From positions 1-55,485 of the forward strand of contig JBHEMX010000083.1 of NCBI GenBank assembly GCA_046262355.1: a stretch of DNA of 55,485 bases, read 5' to 3'. Positions within the stretch are counted from its first letter, which is position 1; the number at the start of each line of letters is the position of its first letter. The position numbers and the translations under genes are program-made. Below the pieces are notes generated by a model. The model was not told the DNA's origin, did no database searches, and worked only from the letters and a program-made list of their open reading frames with translations. This DNA comes from DATADD01 sp046262355 (GTDB taxonomy: Bacteria > Actinomycetota > CADDZG01 > WHSQ01). This document shows, one piece after another, positions 25,709 through 34,224 of this stretch.

Positions 25709-26605
25709 TTAGCGGCCCTCGACGAGTGCCTCCACCTCGGCCCGATCCGGAGCGCCGGCGCGCGCACCTACCGCTCGGGTGGCCAACGCTCCCGCCGCGG
25801 CCGCGTACTCCACGGCCCGTTCCATGTCGCGGCCCTCGCCGAGGCTCCACGCCAGCGCCGCGCTGAACGCGTCCCCCGCCCCCGTCGTATCCACGACCTC
25901 GACCTCGAACGCCTCCTGGTGCCGGGGCGGCGCGCCGGCGCGCAGGAGGTCCGCTCCGCGCCCACCCCTCGTTCTCACGACGACCGGCGCGCCGCGCTCG
26001 ACGAGCTCCTCGGCCGAGCGCGCGCCGAGCGCGCGCGCCTCGTGCTCGTTGGGCGTGAGCACATCGCAGAGGGCTAGGAGGTCTTCGGGCAGGGCGCGCG
26101 CCGGCGCCGGGTTGAGTACGAAGACGCAGCCGTTGGCCTCCGCCCAGCTCGCCGCCGCGGCCACCGCCTCGAGCGGGATCTCGAGGTTGGCGAGCACGAC
26201 CGCTCCCGCGCCCGGGATCCTCTCCAGCGCGGCCTCGACCGCGGCGCGCCCGAGCTCTTCGTTCGCCCCCGACGCGACCGCGATGAGGTTCTCCCCTAGA
26301 CCGTCGACGATGATCTGCGCGACGCCCGTAGGGCCTCGACCGGTCCCGAGATGGGTGACGTCCACGCCCGAGCCCGCGAGATCGGCGCGCGCCGTGGCCC
26401 CGAACGCATCGTCGCCCACGAGCCCGACGATCCACGTGCGTGCCCCGAGACGAGCGGCGGCCGCCGCCTGGTTGCCCCCCTTGCCCCCGGGCGACTGTCC
26501 GAAGGTCCCTCCGATCACGGTCTCTCCGGGCGCCGGGATCCGCTCCACCTGCGTGGTCAGGTCCACGTTCACCGAGCCGACCACTATGACCGTGCTCGCC
26601 CTCAT
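25709..26605 (-). CDS. rbsK: Ribokinase-like PfkB-family sugar kinase
   Basis: Protein of 298 residues with the ribokinase N-terminus (VVGSVNVDLTTQVERIPAPGETV), GGKGGNQAAAAARLG for substrate binding, TPNEHEARALG, and the DTTGAGDAFSAAL anion hole with catalytic Asp. The pattern fits RbsK better than fructokinase or phosphofructokinase. It should phosphorylate ribose or a related free sugar. ATGA overlap with the FGGY kinase stop makes it the last gene of the sugar operon. Symbol assigned by family similarity only. Confidence 0.88.
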   Translation of the reverse strand: MRASTVIVVGSVNVDLTTQVERIPAPGETVIGGTFGQSPGGKGGNQAAAAARLGARTWIVGLVGDDAFGATARADLAGSGVDVTHLGTGRGPTGVAQIIVDGLGENLIAVASGANEELGRAAVEAALERIPGAGAVVLANLEIPLEAVAAAASWAEANGCVFVLNPAPARALPEDLLALCDVLTPNEHEARALGARSAEELVERGAPVVVRTRGGRGADLLRAGAPPRHQEAFEVEVVDTTGAGDAFSAALAWSLGEGRDMERAVEYAAAAGALATRAVGARAGAPDRAEVEALVEGR

Positions 26606-28041
26606 CCGGCGCCCCCGCCGACCCTCCCCAGCGCGGGGTAGAGCGCGCGGAAGCGCTCGTAGCCCGCCTCGTACGGCTCCCGCCACGAGGGCTCGGGCTC
26701 GACCACGTCCCGCACCTTCACGCAGGCCGCGACGGCCTCGGCCACGTCGGCGAAGACGCCCGCCGCCACGCCCCCGAGCAGCGCGGCCCCGTAGGCCGCT
26801 CCTTCCTCCACGGCGGTGCGCTCGAGCGGCACGTCGAGCACGGAGGCCACCACTCGCAGCCACAGCTCGCTGCGAGCTCCCCCGCCGGAGACCCGTCCCA
26901 CGCGCGTCTCGATGCCGAGGTCGCCGAGCAGCATGAGCGAGTCCTTGAGGCCGTAGGCGACACCCTCGAGCACCGCGCGCGCCAGTGCGCCGCGATCGTG
27001 CTGCAGCGCCAGCCCGGTGAACGACGCGCGCGCGTCCGGATCCGCATGTGGCGTGCGCTCCCCCGCCAGATACGGTGCGAAGGCGACCCCGGCGGCGCCG
27101 GGAGGCCAACGTTCGGCCTCCGCGGTGAGCATGCCGAAGTCGCCCCCGGGTGCAGCCACGTCTCGAAACCACCGCAACGAGCCGGCTGCCGACAGCATCA
27201 CGCCCATCGCATGCCACGTGCGCGGAGCCGCATGGCAGAAGCAGTGCACGCGCGCCTCGGCGTCGCAGGCGAAGCGCGGCAGCGCCGCGAACACGACCCC
27301 GGAGGTCCCGAGCACGACCGAGAGGGCCCCCGGGCGATCGACGCCCACGCCGACGGCGCCGGCCGCCTGATCGCCCGCTCCGGCGGCAACGGGGACCCCG
27401 TGTGCGCTATGACCGGAGACCTCGGGAGACTCGAGCACACGCGGCAGCCACGCGGCGGGGACCTCGAGCGCGTCGAGCATCTCGTCGCTCCACCGCCGCC
27501 GTGCGACGTCGAAGAGCAGCGTGCCCGACGCATCCGCGACATCGCTCGCGAGCTCCCCGGTGAGGCGCAGGCGCACGTAGTCCTTGGGCAGGGCGATATG
27601 GGCGATGCGCCCGTAGAGCTCGGGCTCGTGAGCGCGCAGCCACAGCAGCTTGGGCGCCGTGAACCCGGCCAGCGCACGATTGCCGGTCAGCTCGATCAGG
27701 TGCCCGAGTCCGAGCCGCCGCTCGATGGCGTCGCACTCGCGCGCGGTCCTGCCGTCGTTCCACAGGATCGCGGGGCGCAAGACGTCCAGCTCCTCGTCGA
27801 GCACCACGAGGCCGTGCATCTGTCCCGAGAGCCCGATTCCCGCAACGTCTCGACCTCGGAGTGCCGCCAGGGCCGCCTCGGCGGCGCGCCACCACTGCTC
27901 GGGATCCTGCTCGGACCAGCCGGCGCGCGGGGTCAGCAGCGGGTACTCCTCCTCGGCGCGCCCGACGACCTCGCCCGACGGGGTGATGGCAACCGCCTTG
28001 ACGCCCGTCGTACCGACGTCGAGACCGACGAGCGTCGTCAC
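26602..28041 (-). CDS. xylB: FGGY-family carbohydrate kinase, xylulokinase-like
   Basis: Protein of 479 residues. The N-terminal ATPase domain opens GLDVGTTGVKA. A GLSGQMHGLVVLD block and ILWNDGRTARE are typical of xylulokinases. The second domain contains SVVLGTSGVVFA and the FGGY-family segment EGVAYGLKDSL with SGGGARSELWLRVVA. It would phosphorylate a ketopentose such as xylulose. The GTG at 28041 is preferred since it lies just after the upstream stop; a TTG at 28059 is possible. Substrate specificity is inferred, not shown. Confidence 0.9.
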   Translation of the reverse strand: MTTLVGLDVGTTGVKAVAITPSGEVVGRAEEEYPLLTPRAGWSEQDPEQWWRAAEAALAALRGRDVAGIGLSGQMHGLVVLDEELDVLRPAILWNDGRTARECDAIERRLGLGHLIELTGNRALAGFTAPKLLWLRAHEPELYGRIAHIALPKDYVRLRLTGELASDVADASGTLLFDVARRRWSDEMLDALEVPAAWLPRVLESPEVSGHSAHGVPVAAGAGDQAAGAVGVGVDRPGALSVVLGTSGVVFAALPRFACDAEARVHCFCHAAPRTWHAMGVMLSAAGSLRWFRDVAAPGGDFGMLTAEAERWPPGAAGVAFAPYLAGERTPHADPDARASFTGLALQHDRGALARAVLEGVAYGLKDSLMLLGDLGIETRVGRVSGGGARSELWLRVVASVLDVPLERTAVEEGAAYGAALLGGVAAGVFADVAEAVAACVKVRDVVEPEPSWREPYEAGYERFRALYPALGRVGGGAG

Positions 28042-28045
28042 GCGG

Positions 28046-29071
28046 TCACCGGCGCCCAACCGTCGCGTCCGGGCCGGGAGGCATGCAACGCAGCACGACC
28101 ATGTCGCCGCTCAGGCGACATTCGCCGGCGGCCTGCGGGACGAGCACGGTGTCGCCGCGCGTCAGCTCGATGCTGCGAGCGCCCGCCTCCAGCACGCCCG
28201 CACCCTGAGTCACGACGAGGATCGAGAATGCAGCCGGCAGCGACGACGGCGCGGGACGGATGCGCTCGGCGCGAAAGAAGGCATCCGCGGCCGCGGGGAA
28301 GAGCGCCTCGACGCCGGGGCGCGTCTCGCCGCGCCCGGCCGCGAGGCGCGCGAGCCGCTCCGCGTCCCACCCCGAGCGGTCGACGGCGGTCAGGGCGAGG
28401 TCGAATCCGAGACCGAGATGACCTTGGTTGGGCCCGTCGATCGCGAAGCCCTCCCACTCGAGCAGGATCGAGAGGTCGCTCGGCTCCTGGATCTCCACGA
28501 TGAGGATCCCGTCGCCTATCGCGTGCGGCGTTGCGGCGGGCACGAAGAGGACATCGCCCGCCCGCACCGCGCGGCGGTTCAGCGCGCCGAGCAGCGCGTC
28601 GCGGTTCTGCCCCGCGACCCAGCGCTCGAGGACCTGCGCCGGCACGTCCTCCGCGAAGCCCACGTGGACCGCGGCGTCTCGCTGCGCGTCGGCGATGATC
28701 CAGGCTTCCGTCTTGCCGTAGCGAGAGCCGAGGTGTGCACGGGCGAAGGCCCGGTCCGGGTGGAGATGCGCCGGCAGACGCTCGCCCGCATCGAGGAGCT
28801 TCACGAGCAGCGCGGGATCCGCGCCGTAGGCCGCCACGTGCTCGGCGCCGAGGAAGTCCTCGGGTTGCCCCGCCACCGCATCCGACAGCAGGCGTCCGTC
28901 GGGCAGCGTCGAGATGCCCACCGAGTCGCTCCCGAACACCGCGGTCGTCGAGCCTACCCAGTCCTCGGGAGCGTAGTCGTCGTCGTTGGGGGTGCCCCGC
29001 AGAGCCGAGATCGCCGCCCCGCCCTTGTAGAAGCGATGGAGCTGGTTGGGACCGAGGACGATCGGCTCCAC
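28046..29071 (-). CDS. manA: Mannose-6-phosphate isomerase-like (class I, ManA)
   Basis: Cupin-fold zinc enzyme of 341 residues. Metal-site residues are recognisable in AHLHPDRAFA (His102/His104), GKTEAW (Glu122) and ATPHAIGDG, followed by IVEIQEPSDLSILLEW, the characteristic ManA stretch. The C-terminal beta domain carries a second cupin-like part ending near residue 335. ManA interconverts mannose-6-P and fructose-6-P; divergent members isomerise other aldose phosphates. GTG start five bases after the ferritin-like gene stop. It fits a sugar-entry route together with the two kinases. Confidence 0.87.
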   Translation of the reverse strand: MEPIVLGPNQLHRFYKGGAAISALRGTPNDDDYAPEDWVGSTTAVFGSDSVGISTLPDGRLLSDAVAGQPEDFLGAEHVAAYGADPALLVKLLDAGERLPAHLHPDRAFARAHLGSRYGKTEAWIIADAQRDAAVHVGFAEDVPAQVLERWVAGQNRDALLGALNRRAVRAGDVLFVPAATPHAIGDGILIVEIQEPSDLSILLEWEGFAIDGPNQGHLGLGFDLALTAVDRSGWDAERLARLAAGRGETRPGVEALFPAAADAFFRAERIRPAPSSLPAAFSILVVTQGAGVLEAGARSIELTRGDTVLVPQAAGECRLSGDMVVLRCMPPGPDATVGRR

Positions 29072-29076
29072 GCGCG

Positions 29077-30453
29077 CTATTCGCCGATCACAGAGCTGCG
29101 GCTCGCGGACAGCTCGCCCCCACCACCGCCCTTGAACGTGAAGTGGACCTCGGGCTCCCCGTTGGTGCCGTAGGACTCGTCGAAGAGCCGCTCGATGCGG
29201 ATCACGGCCTTGGTTCCCCAGCGCACGAGCTCGTCGCGATGAGCCGAGTCGCTCTCGACGAACCTGCGGACCCATTTGGTCGCCATCTTGACGTGCATCA
29301 GCTCGTCCGCCTGCAGGTAGTCCGACAGCTCTGAGATCCTCACCAGGCCGCGCTCGCGCGCCTCGATACGCCATCGCTTGAGGGTCTGCATGAGGTTCGC
29401 CTCGGCCCAGCAGTTGGTCACCGCGAGGCGCTTGAGAGGATCGTCATCGTTCTGCATCCACCACCACACGAGCGACCAGGGACCGTAGCCGAGCTCCCCG
29501 CCGAGCTCCTCTTCGATCGCCTTGGCGACGATCTCGATGTGCCGGGCCTCGTCCCACATCTGGTGCGCGAGGTTCATGCGCATCTCCCACGGCAGGTCCG
29601 GGAACTCGGCGATCATCTTCCCCATGCGGTCGGTCGTCTCAACCTCGCCGTAGAGCAACTGGTGGAACTTGTGACGGAAGCCCTCGAGCGACCACTCATC
29701 GTCCGCCTGGTAGACGTCGAAGTCGTTGCGTTGCTCGGAGAACCAGAACGGCTCCTCGACGACCGGGTGAGTGAGCTGCGGGCACGTCTTGGTGAAGCGA
29801 TAGCCGCCCTTGGCGCGTTTCACCCGTCCGGGGGCATTGTCGTCCGCCTTCGCGCTGTGAAACGTCAGCCAATGGGCCTCTATGCCCCGGCCCGTCACTC
29901 CGCCACACTCGACGAGGCGCGCCTCGATGTCCGATTGCACCTGCAGGGCGCGCTTGCGTTCGGCGCCCGACTGCGTGAGCGAGTCCAGGACCGCTTGGCC
30001 CCACGCAACGTGCGACTGGTCCAGCGCCGCGAGGTGGCGAAGCAGCCGGACGGTCGGCGCGTCGGTCAGCGGGTCGGTCGCGTCCGCGTGATACACGTAG
30101 GTGCTGACGAGGTGGGGCTCGAGCACACGGTAGACCGCGACGAGGCGGTCGATCGTCGCCTCGAGCTTCCAGACGTGCTCGCACAGACGCGTGAAGTCGT
30201 CCGTGGCCGGCCTGCCGCGACCGCTGCCGGAGCGCAGCTGCCGCAGACGCTCGCCGAGCATGTCGGCCGCTTGCGCGTGGTCGTAGACGTGGTAGCCGAA
30301 GGTGGCCTTGAACGCGAGCTGGGCGGTGGTCTGCGACCAGCCGCCGATCATCTCCATGAGCTGCTCTTCGAGGAAGCGATAGTTGGCCAGGCGCTCGGAG
30401 TTCTCGAGGACTGAGAACCGTCCTCCGAAGTCTCTGCGATCCACGATGGGCAT
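29077..30453 (-). CDS. Two-part ferritin-like (DUF455-like) di-metal protein
   Basis: All-alpha protein of 458 residues. An N-terminal helical part (about 20-180) has YRFLEEQLMEMIGGW and a GYHVYDHAQAADML helix. A C-terminal ferritin-like bundle (about 270-430) has WDEARHIEIVAKAIEEE and ADELMHVKMATKWVRRF, two ExxH helices able to bind a di-iron or Fe/Mn centre. The last 20 residues are Gly/Ser-rich. The function is unknown; related folds include oxygenases such as MiaE. It is tightly embedded between an AllA-like cupin gene and manA, so an oxidative or oxygen-dependent step in the sugar pathway is conceivable but unproven. Confidence 0.75.
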   Translation of the reverse strand: MPIVDRRDFGGRFSVLENSERLANYRFLEEQLMEMIGGWSQTTAQLAFKATFGYHVYDHAQAADMLGERLRQLRSGSGRGRPATDDFTRLCEHVWKLEATIDRLVAVYRVLEPHLVSTYVYHADATDPLTDAPTVRLLRHLAALDQSHVAWGQAVLDSLTQSGAERKRALQVQSDIEARLVECGGVTGRGIEAHWLTFHSAKADDNAPGRVKRAKGGYRFTKTCPQLTHPVVEEPFWFSEQRNDFDVYQADDEWSLEGFRHKFHQLLYGEVETTDRMGKMIAEFPDLPWEMRMNLAHQMWDEARHIEIVAKAIEEELGGELGYGPWSLVWWWMQNDDDPLKRLAVTNCWAEANLMQTLKRWRIEARERGLVRISELSDYLQADELMHVKMATKWVRRFVESDSAHRDELVRWGTKAVIRIERLFDESYGTNGEPEVHFTFKGGGGGELSASRSSVIGE

Positions 30454-30463
30454 GGCGGGCTCC

Positions 30464-30976
30464 TTACAGCTCGACGGTTATCGGCGCGTCCTCGAAGCGG
30501 ACGATCGTCGTGTCGCTGCTCCCGGTGTCCTTCAGCAGGAAGACGGCGGCGCTAAGCGGCCGGTCTATCGCAAGCGGCGCGCCGTGCCATACGCCCCTGT
30601 CGAGCACGACGCCGTCGCCCGCGCGCACACGGAAGACCTCGAAGCGGTCGAGCCGAGGCGCGCGGGAGGGCTCGTCGGCATGCTCGGGGGGACCGACGTA
30701 GACGAGGCAATCGCCGCCGAGCGGGAAGATCGCCTCCGCGCTTCTCATGTGCCGCTCGGCCCAGTCCACGCGAAGCTCGACAGGTTCCAGAGCGAGATAG
30801 CCGATCGCAAAGGGCCGTCCGTCGGACGGCAAGAGGGCGTTCTCCGCCCACCATGTCCATCCCTGCCCGGACCCGTCTTCGGCGCGCTCCGGTCGCGCCA
30901 GCGCGCGCCCGAAGCGCGCGAAGCCGGCGTCGGTGAGCTCGCGCACCCGCAGCGCCACGCCGCCTCGACTAGCCAC
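30464..30976 (-). CDS. Ureidoglycolate lyase (AllA)-like cupin
   Basis: Protein of 170 residues with the AllA-type beta-barrel: HMRSAEAIFPLGGDCLVYVGP, then FEVFRVRAGDGVVLDRGVWHGAPLA, which mirrors the GVWHHP signature of ureidoglycolate lyase. AllA releases urea from ureidoglycolate. No other allantoin gene is present, and the family includes sugar-acid and unknown lyases, so a carbohydrate role is more likely here. Its 5' end overlaps the dehydrogenase gene by a few bases. Confidence 0.75.
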   Translation of the reverse strand: MASRGGVALRVRELTDAGFARFGRALARPERAEDGSGQGWTWWAENALLPSDGRPFAIGYLALEPVELRVDWAERHMRSAEAIFPLGGDCLVYVGPPEHADEPSRAPRLDRFEVFRVRAGDGVVLDRGVWHGAPLAIDRPLSAAVFLLKDTGSSDTTIVRFEDAPITVEL

Positions 30977-31946
30977 CCACGTTCACCGTTGCTTTCACGA
31001 ACCCATGCGGCTTCTGAAAAGCGATCCGGAACGCATCGTGGATGTCGTCGAGCCCGAAACGATGCGACACGAGCCCGTCGAGCGACACGCGACCCGAGGT
31101 CAGCAGACGCATCCCGGTGCGCATCCCGCGCATGATCGTCGCCACCTCCCGGAAGTGGGCGTTGATGATCTCGAAGGCCATCCAGTTCCACTGAGCCAGC
31201 GGGATGACCCGGTCGCCGCCCTGGTGATAGCCCACGATCGCGACCTTTCCGCTCATGCGCGTGATCTCGCCCAACACCTCGAGTGGCCCCTGGACGCCCG
31301 TCACCTCGAAGCTGATGTCGGCGCCGCGACCCTCCGTTACGTGGGACACGACCTCGGTCAACGATTCGCGCGTGACGTCGACGACACGATCGGCGCCCAG
31401 CGCGCGAGCGCGCTCGAGCGCGTCGGGCCTCGTGTCCGCGACGATCACCCGACGAGGTCCACGCAGGCCCACGAGCTGGTGGACGAGGTTGCCCATGAAT
31501 CCCGCGCCGATGATCACGACGTCGTCACCGAGCGATACCGCGGCAAGCTCGACCGCGTTGACCGCGCATGCGAGTGGCTCGGCCAGGGCCAGATCCAGCG
31601 GCACGTCGTGGGCCGGAAGACAGTAGGCGGCCGGGACCGCGACATACTCCGCGTAGCCCCTCTCGGTCACCCACACGGCTACCGGATCGCCCGGCGCCGG
31701 TGACGTCACGTCGGCACCGACCTGCTCGACGGTGCCGCTCACCTCGTGCCCCGGGAACCACGGGAACGGAACGCTCCCCTTGCCCTCCCACATGTCGAGC
31801 TCCGAGGCGCACACCCCGCAGTGCGACACCCGCACGAGAACCTCGTCGGACGCGCAGCTCGGAACCGCCTCGTCGACCACGCCGAACTCCTGAGGGCCCT
31901 GCAGCACTGCGATCTTCACGAGGGGGTCCTGGGTCTCGAGCGGCAT
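30969..31946 (-). CDS. Zinc-type medium-chain alcohol/polyol dehydrogenase (MDR)
   Basis: Protein of 325 residues. The catalytic zinc motif HCGVCASELDMWEG and GHEVSGTVEQVG is intact, while the four-cysteine structural-zinc loop is absent, as in some sorbitol/threonine dehydrogenase relatives. The Rossmann motif is VVIIGAGFMGNL, followed by VADTRPDALERARALGADRV. It should oxidise a sugar alcohol or secondary alcohol with NAD(P). It is first in the operon, and the promoter should lie in 31947-32009. An alternative GTG start nine codons in would begin at VKIAVLQG. Confidence 0.9.
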   Translation of the reverse strand: MPLETQDPLVKIAVLQGPQEFGVVDEAVPSCASDEVLVRVSHCGVCASELDMWEGKGSVPFPWFPGHEVSGTVEQVGADVTSPAPGDPVAVWVTERGYAEYVAVPAAYCLPAHDVPLDLALAEPLACAVNAVELAAVSLGDDVVIIGAGFMGNLVHQLVGLRGPRRVIVADTRPDALERARALGADRVVDVTRESLTEVVSHVTEGRGADISFEVTGVQGPLEVLGEITRMSGKVAIVGYHQGGDRVIPLAQWNWMAFEIINAHFREVATIMRGMRTGMRLLTSGRVSLDGLVSHRFGLDDIHDAFRIAFQKPHGFVKATVNVGG

Positions 31947-32009
31947 GTCCGCGGGTCGGTCCGGTGACTCTGGAAGTCTACGTCCTGAGCTGCGGGCTCA
32001 CGCATCGAC

Positions 32010-34109
32010 CTAGGTCTCGTGCGGGAGCAAGACGATCCCGTAGAGCGGAACGTCTCTCAGCCGGAGTCGATAGCGATGCCCGTCAGGCTCGCACGCAACC
32101 TTCAGACAACCCTCGGGACTGGACGCGCGCGGCGCGCCGAGTCCAACGGGAAGATGCACTTCGATGCCGAGATCGTCGAGCAACGGGACCCGATCGCAGG
32201 TGGCGTCGTAGTCGTAGCGGATCAGGTGAAGCGCGGCGCCGGCCGTGACCCTGTGGACGTGAAGCGCAAGATCGATGGGCTTGTCGAGCGTGACCTGCGG
32301 CCGGTCCAGCAGGCGATCGAGCTCGAGCGCATCCTCCGGCGCGACGGTAGTGCAGCCCGCATGGTCGAGGATGGACCGCTGCACGTCGCGGCCGAGGTTG
32401 GCTCCGAGCGGGCCGAGTGCGACCACCCGTCCGCCCCGATCCAGGTGATCGTGCAGCAACGTCGCTTGCGAGGGCGTCAGCCACGCGCAATGCGGAAGGA
32501 TGAGCGTCCTGTACTGGCCGAGGTCCTCCGGCGCGAGGGAGTCTCGGCGCAGCTCCCCATCCGGGAACATGATCACATCGTAGGGCTGCTTGCGCCGCGC
32601 CAGCTCGTCGGCGACGAGCCAGAAGAGCACGTTCTCACCCGTCGAGACGTTCGAGCGATTGTCGGCGAAGAGATCGCGCCGCGCCGTCGCTTGAAAGTTC
32701 GACTCGACGCTGAACACGACTCCCACGTCCGAATAGGTGCGAGAGCCGTACAGCCGCTCGTGGTCCGCCAGGAAGCGCTGGATCTCGGTGCAGACCCCAT
32801 GCGGAGGATAGAAGGCGTCCTCCACGACGCTACCCAGCCATGCCCCGTACGGCACGCTCATGTTGGCGCCGAGCGCCGCGGCCTCATACAACGACATCCG
32901 GAAGAGATCTCGTGCTCTGCCCTCGCCGAGATGCTCCACGAGCTCGGGGACCACGCCGCCGTACGGGTTCTCGACCACGACGACCGGCTTGTCCGCGGCG
33001 AAGCCCGCGACGTACCGATACCACGACGGCTGCCTATAGGTCGTGTTGCGCATCTCGGTGATGATCACATCTACCTTCGGTTCGAGCGCGTAATAGTGAT
33101 CGAAGAGGTTGAAGAAGTTGCCGGAGACCTCGACGCGTCTGCCTCGCTCCGCCGCATAGTCGCGCGCGTAGTCGGCGAGCTCTGCGAAGTAGCGCGCGAT
33201 CGCGCGCCGCTGGAACCTGAGATAGTCCCAGAACAACGGCGTCTCCTCCTGCCGTTGCTTGAAGTCGTAGCCTCTCTGTTTGAGCCATTCGCCGTAGTGC
33301 CAGGTGGCCAGGTCTACCCGACCCAGGGCTTCGGGAAGCTCGTCCTCGGGCAGCTCGGCGAGATAGTCCCGGAAGCCCTTCATGCAGTCCTTGCAGAAGC
33401 ACCCTCCGTACTGCAGGCTCGTAATCGGCAGCTCGGCCTCATCGAGCTGCACACCGTCGACACCCGCGTCGATCTGGATGCGCACGATGGCCTTCAGGTA
33501 CTCGCGCCACGCGGGGTTGTTCCTGTCCATCGCATAGCAGAAGTGCTCCCGATCGGGGCATTCGACCCAGCGGGCGTGACACGGGGCCCCGTCGATGTCG
33601 CGCGAGCAGCACTCCTCGAGCAGGTCGGTCACTCTGGCGCCGTCGCTGTTGCGCAGACCCCCGGGGAAATAGTCTTCGAACGGAGGCCACAGCTTGGGGA
33701 AGCGATCTTGCGAGAACTCCCTGAGCCCCATCCACGCGCGGTTGCCGGCGCCTCGTGGCTCGTTGAAGGCCAGGATGCGATCCTCCGCAGTGTTGAGCTC
33801 CACCGGGAACTCCCATCCCTGAACCTCGAAGACGATACCGAAGACCTTGATGCTTCGTTTCTGACACTCGGCGATGAACTCCGCGTCGTTCACGAAGCCG
33901 TAGAAGCGGAAGCGCGCATCGACGTCGCCGAAGGCTTCCATCTCGAGGAAGGGAAGCGCCACCGACCCGCCACCGAGCGCGGACCACACGAGCATCGTGG
34001 CGTGCAGGTCGACGAGGTCGTCGATCATCTTGAGACGTCGCGGGGGAAGGCTCGGGTGGTAGCAGTGCTGTCGCGGGAACCAGGCATCGAAGTAGACCGC
34101 TCTCTCCAA
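32010..34109 (-). CDS. Putative cytosolic TIM-barrel glycoside hydrolase with C-terminal glutaminase-like domain
   Basis: Protein of 699 residues without signal peptide. The TIM-barrel part (about 1-400) contains GVDGVQLDEAELP, a candidate acid region, and a cysteine cluster CFCKDCMKGF, as in zinc-bearing GH42-like or GHL families. The second part (about 420-640) has the order YDVIMFPDGELRRDSL, YRTLILPHCAWLTPSQATLL, GGRVVALG, as in the beta-galactosidase trimerisation or class I amidotransferase-like domain. TTG start with a strong AGGAGG site at 34115-34120. I cannot name the family or substrate; a glycosidase is inferred from fold-like motifs and neighbours. Confidence 0.7.
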   Translation of the reverse strand: MERAVYFDAWFPRQHCYHPSLPPRRLKMIDDLVDLHATMLVWSALGGGSVALPFLEMEAFGDVDARFRFYGFVNDAEFIAECQKRSIKVFGIVFEVQGWEFPVELNTAEDRILAFNEPRGAGNRAWMGLREFSQDRFPKLWPPFEDYFPGGLRNSDGARVTDLLEECCSRDIDGAPCHARWVECPDREHFCYAMDRNNPAWREYLKAIVRIQIDAGVDGVQLDEAELPITSLQYGGCFCKDCMKGFRDYLAELPEDELPEALGRVDLATWHYGEWLKQRGYDFKQRQEETPLFWDYLRFQRRAIARYFAELADYARDYAAERGRRVEVSGNFFNLFDHYYALEPKVDVIITEMRNTTYRQPSWYRYVAGFAADKPVVVVENPYGGVVPELVEHLGEGRARDLFRMSLYEAAALGANMSVPYGAWLGSVVEDAFYPPHGVCTEIQRFLADHERLYGSRTYSDVGVVFSVESNFQATARRDLFADNRSNVSTGENVLFWLVADELARRKQPYDVIMFPDGELRRDSLAPEDLGQYRTLILPHCAWLTPSQATLLHDHLDRGGRVVALGPLGANLGRDVQRSILDHAGCTTVAPEDALELDRLLDRPQVTLDKPIDLALHVHRVTAGAALHLIRYDYDATCDRVPLLDDLGIEVHLPVGLGAPRASSPEGCLKVACEPDGHRYRLRLRDVPLYGIVLLPHET

Positions 34110-34224
34110 GTCTGCCTCCTCGCCAACTTCCTTCTATGCGGCCTCCATGGCACGCGCCGACGCGTAACCTAATCCGTTCTCGCAGGATGGCGCGGGAAAG
34201 GCGCGAGCGAACCGGATGAACAAC

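Noticed and set aside
32019..34172. 717-residue open frame opposite the TIM-barrel gene
   Set aside because: The minus strand has coherent barrel motifs and an ideal ribosome site; the plus frame is compositionally a shadow.
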